Below are positions 6,835 to 8,781 of a stretch of DNA of 8,781 nt, in pieces; position 1 is the first letter of the stretch; the number at the start of each line of letters is the position of its first letter. This DNA comes from Sulfurovum sp. (GTDB lineage: Bacteria; Campylobacterota; Campylobacteria; Campylobacterales; Sulfurovaceae). A program made the position numbers and the translations under genes. The notes under the pieces were generated by a model, which was given only the letters and a program-made list of their open reading frames with translations, made no database searches and was not told where the DNA came from. The stretch spans positions 1-8,781 of the forward strand of contig DAOUPF010000034.1 of NCBI GenBank assembly GCA_030626265.1, in the 5' to 3' direction.

Positions 6835-7355
6835 AGGTCTCCAAGGGATTTATCTTTGATGGACTAAAGATAGGGCTTGGAGGCTCTACTACAGTTATGG
6901 AGACAGGTCTACTCGAGTACCTAGTCAATCATACAGGTATAGATCTATGTAACCAATACGAATCTGGTATCAGTATGGAAGAGAACTTTGAGAGACGACG
7001 ACAGGGTATCGTCAGCGACCTCTATGTCACAGGGTGTAATGCTATCACTAGAGATGGAGTACTGGTCAATGTCGATGGAGATGGCAACAGAGTAGCTGCT
7101 CAGATATTTGGTCCCAAGAAAGTACTACTGCTAGTGAGTGAAAACAAGATAGTAGATACTATCCATGATGGCTTCAAACGTATCAGAGAGATAGCTATAC
7201 CCAAAAATATAGAAAGAATGAATGGCAAAGCTATCAGTATGGGCAAAGAGCCTAGATATGATACTGACAATATAGCCAACAAGTTCACATATATCAATGG
7301 AGACAAAGAGGGCAGAACTACTATCATACTCATACAAGAGCCACTAGGTTACTGA
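6774..7355 (+). CDS. Stand-alone LUD-domain protein (lactate-utilisation family, LutC/YkgG-like)
   Basis: A 193-residue cytoplasmic protein made almost wholly of one LUD domain. Visible family features are GLGGSTTVMETGLLEYL (35-51), DLYVTGCNAITRDGVLVNVD (82-101), the GDGNRVAAQIFGPKKVLLLV core (102-121), NKIV (124-127) and the C-terminal IILIQEPLGY. AGGAG 7 bp before the ATG makes the start firm, even though it lies inside the permease gene (61-bp overlap). In LutABC the LUD protein LutC works with two iron-sulphur proteins in L-lactate oxidation; neither is present here. Many stand-alone relatives carry a cysteine cluster before the last strand (from memory). This protein has MGKEPRYDTDNIANK there, with no Cys, leaving only Cys59 and Cys88. 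Placed between a TRAP permease and a 2-hydroxy-acid oxidase, it probably serves organic-acid oxidation, but its biochemical role is unknown. Confidence 0.85.
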   Translation: MQSITNGFDVIVVQDKEEALEVSKGFIFDGLKIGLGGSTTVMETGLLEYLVNHTGIDLCNQYESGISMEENFERRRQGIVSDLYVTGCNAITRDGVLVNVDGDGNRVAAQIFGPKKVLLLVSENKIVDTIHDGFKRIREIAIPKNIERMNGKAISMGKEPRYDTDNIANKFTYINGDKEGRTTIILIQEPLGY

Positions 7356-7356
7356 T

Positions 7357-8556
7357 ATGTATGACTATCTCATCATAGGTGGTGGAATCATAGGGCTAAG
7401 CATAGCCAAAAACCTAAAAGAGAGAGACTCAAACTGCAAGATAGTGCTGATAGAGAAAGAGTCAGAACTAGCACAGCATAGTAGTGGTAGAAACTCAGGT
7501 GTACTTCATGCTGGATTTTACTACAGTGCAGATTCACTCAAAGCAAAGTTCACTAGAGATGGCAACCGTCTTATGCATAGGTTTTGCCAAGAGAAAGGTC
7601 TAGCTATAAACAGGTGTGGCAAAGTAGTCATAGCTACTAATGCAGAGGAGCTAAAAGGGCTAGAAGAGCTCAAAAGACGCGGAGATAATAATGGAGTGGA
7701 GCTGTCATGGCTAGATGAGCAAGAGCTGAAAAAGGCATATCCCAATATAAAAACCTATAAAAAGGCTCTGTTCTCTCCTACGACCTCTACGGTAAACCCA
7801 AAAGAGGTCACTCTGGCATTTGGACGAGATATAGAGGCTATGGGTGTGACGATATTTAGAGGTGTAAAATATCAAAAACGAATAGACAAAACAAAGGTTC
7901 AAACCTCACAAGGTATTTTGGAGTGTAAAAAGCTCATCAACTGTGCAGGGCTGTATGCTGACAAGATAGCCAAAGAGTATGGCTTTGCAAAGGACTATGT
8001 CATCATCCCATTTAAAGGCATATATCTCAAAGATAAATATAATCTAAGTCATCTTGGAACCAATGTCTATCCAGTCCCAAACCTAGCAAACCCATTTTTG
8101 GGAGTTCACTATACCCTAACAGTAGATGATGCATCGAAAATTGGCCCTACTGCCATACCTGCATTTTGGAGAGAGAACTACAAAGGACTAGATAACTTCA
8201 AACTAGATGAGATGATACAGATACTCTACTATGAAGCAAAGTTATTTCTCACTAATGCTTTTGGCTTTCGCTCTCTAGCATATACAGAGGTAAAAAAATA
8301 TATCAAATCTCATCTCATAAATCTAGCAAAAACGCTTACAAGAGATATGAACCACACTGGATACACCCAGTGGAGTACCCCAGGTATCAGAGCCCAGCTA
8401 CTAGACACCAAGACTCTAGAGCTTGTACAAGACTTTGTAGTAGAAGGTGATGAGGACAGCATACATGTGCTCAATGCCGTCAGTCCAGCGTTTACTTCTG
8501 CCATCCCTTTTGCTGATTGGGTTGTGGAGGAGTATGTAGATAGGGCTGAGGATTAG
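7357..8556 (+). CDS. lhgO: L-2-hydroxyglutarate oxidase-type FAD flavoprotein
   Basis: A 399-residue FAD-dependent oxidoreductase of the DAO superfamily. The known LhgO reaction is oxidation of L-2-hydroxyglutarate to 2-oxoglutarate with transfer of electrons to membrane quinone. The dinucleotide fold starts at residue 4 (YLIIGGGIIGLSIA, GxGxxG at 8-13), with Glu33 ending the second strand to hold the ADP ribose. LhgO-type signatures follow: HSSGRNSGVLHAGFYY (41-56), IPFKGIYL (217-224), YPVPNLANPFLGVHYT (238-253), GPTAIPAFWRENY (263-275), PGIRAQL (342-348) and NAVSPAFTSA (373-382). The length is close to the roughly 420 residues of E. coli LhgO. The start is 1 bp after the LUD stop with only a weak ribosome site, so translation is probably coupled. 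Substrate preference is inferred from family; related DAO enzymes act on other hydroxy or amino acids. Confidence 0.9.
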   Translation: MYDYLIIGGGIIGLSIAKNLKERDSNCKIVLIEKESELAQHSSGRNSGVLHAGFYYSADSLKAKFTRDGNRLMHRFCQEKGLAINRCGKVVIATNAEELKGLEELKRRGDNNGVELSWLDEQELKKAYPNIKTYKKALFSPTTSTVNPKEVTLAFGRDIEAMGVTIFRGVKYQKRIDKTKVQTSQGILECKKLINCAGLYADKIAKEYGFAKDYVIIPFKGIYLKDKYNLSHLGTNVYPVPNLANPFLGVHYTLTVDDASKIGPTAIPAFWRENYKGLDNFKLDEMIQILYYEAKLFLTNAFGFRSLAYTEVKKYIKSHLINLAKTLTRDMNHTGYTQWSTPGIRAQLLDTKTLELVQDFVVEGDEDSIHVLNAVSPAFTSAIPFADWVVEEYVDRAED

Positions 8557-8579
8557 CCCTATTGTAATTTATTTTTTTT
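8540..8579 (+). terminator. Rho-independent terminator of the TRAP-LUD-lhgO operon
   Basis: ATAGGGCT (8540-8547) and AGCCCTAT (8555-8562) form a perfect 8-bp stem with a 7-nt loop. A T-rich tail follows, ending in eight consecutive T (8572-8579). The lhgO stop codon TAG (8554-8556) sits at the start of the right arm, so the gene's end and the terminator share bases. It works only for plus-strand transcription. Confidence 0.85.
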
Positions 8580-8582
8580 CCT

Positions 8583-8609
8583 CGTTCCCATCCGTCCTCG
8601 GTGGTAACG
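8583..8609. repeat. REP-like imperfect hairpin beside the transposase end
   Basis: CGTTCCCATC (8583-8592) pairs with GGTGGTAACG (8600-8609), with one C/T mismatch, one T/G wobble and a 7-nt loop, CGTCCTC. It lies 17 bp beyond the stop of the REP-associated transposase. An imperfect GC-richer palindrome in this position is what RAYT enzymes recognise. Only one copy is visible in the window, so its repeat status is unproven. Confidence 0.55.
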
Positions 8610-8626
8610 CATACCCAAACCCTAAA

Positions 8627-8781
8627 CTACCAAAACCTCTCAACCTCCATCAGTCCTTCTACTCCTTCATAATCTCTAGCAGAGCTATATCTCCAATGCA
8701 CCGCATCATCTACATACCCTCTTTTTACAGGGTTTTCATGTATGTACTTTATCTTGCTTATTATCATAGTATCCGTCTGCA
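8627..8781 (-). CDS. REP-associated tyrosine transposase (RAYT, Y1_Tnp), C-terminal part, cut by the window edge
   Basis: The minus strand reads 50 open codons from the right edge to a TAG at 8629-8627; the N-terminus lies outside the window. The fragment contains KYIHENPVKRGYVDD, then HWRYSSARDYEG and GLMEVERFW, the standard C-terminus of RAYT-type Y1 transposases. By recalled alignment with E. coli TnpA-REP (DYIYINPVK), the Tyr of YIHENP (fragment residue 12, codon 8746-8744) is the catalytic nucleophile; the HUH metal site would be further upstream. These are single-copy housekeeping-like relatives of IS200/IS605 transposases that act on REP hairpins. The gene converges on lhgO and is probably unrelated to it. 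No frameshift is seen in the visible part. Confidence 0.88.
   Translation of the reverse strand, partial: QTDTMIISKIKYIHENPVKRGYVDDAVHWRYSSARDYEGVEGLMEVERFW

Noticed and set aside
6774..8556. Classical LutABC lactate-utilisation operon
   Set aside because: Only a LUD protein is present; no iron-sulphur LutA/LutB proteins are encoded, and the following gene is an FAD oxidase of the LhgO type.
8611..8629. Telomere-like TTTAGGGTTTGGG on the minus strand
   Set aside because: A single near-repeat next to the transposase stop; too short to call a repeat array.

Overview
The window is AT-rich and very likely chromosomal DNA of a Campylobacterota bacterium (Sulfurimonas/Sulfurovum/Sulfurospirillum-like; genus not resolvable by eye). 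The main pointers are the histidine-kinase H-box of the form AIAHQWRQPLN joined to Cache-like and PAS sensor domains, the heavy use of ATA, AGA and CTA codons, and the promoter style. No rRNA, tRNA or CRISPR is visible.

Layout. (1) 1-2932: a probable promoter/operator with inverted repeats, then an overlapping two-component pair: a membrane sensor histidine kinase and an OmpR-type response regulator. (2) 2947-3489, minus strand: a small exported protein of unknown function, convergent with the regulator and with different codon use from its neighbours. (3) 3490-3678: a divergent regulatory region with a promoter-like element on each strand and three exact GAAACTT repeats spaced 11 bp apart, the geometry of an OmpR/PhoB-family binding array. 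(4) 3679-8556: a compact plus-strand operon encoding a TAXI-type TRAP solute-binding protein, a fused TRAP permease, a stand-alone LUD-domain protein and an L-2-hydroxyglutarate oxidase-type flavoprotein. The last three genes overlap or nearly abut. A strong terminator overlaps the last stop codon. (5) 8583-8781: an imperfect hairpin, then the C-terminal 50 codons of a REP-associated tyrosine transposase running in from the right edge on the minus strand.

How it may work together (inference). The sensor pair would detect an extracellular solute and act at the GAAACTT array to control the transporter operon. The TAXI TRAP system would import a small carboxylate, and the LhgO-like enzyme would oxidise a 2-hydroxy acid, passing electrons to the quinone pool. 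TAXI proteins are known to bind glutamate and other C4/C5 dicarboxylates, and LhgO makes 2-oxoglutarate from L-2-hydroxyglutarate. A C5 hydroxy-dicarboxylate is therefore a coherent candidate substrate, but the sequence alone cannot prove it. The LUD protein's role is open; it lacks the LutA/LutB partners of the classical lactate operon.

The RNA structures between and inside the transporter genes, the 61-bp permease/LUD overlap, the altered G1 box of the kinase and the regulator array are the parts most worth following up.
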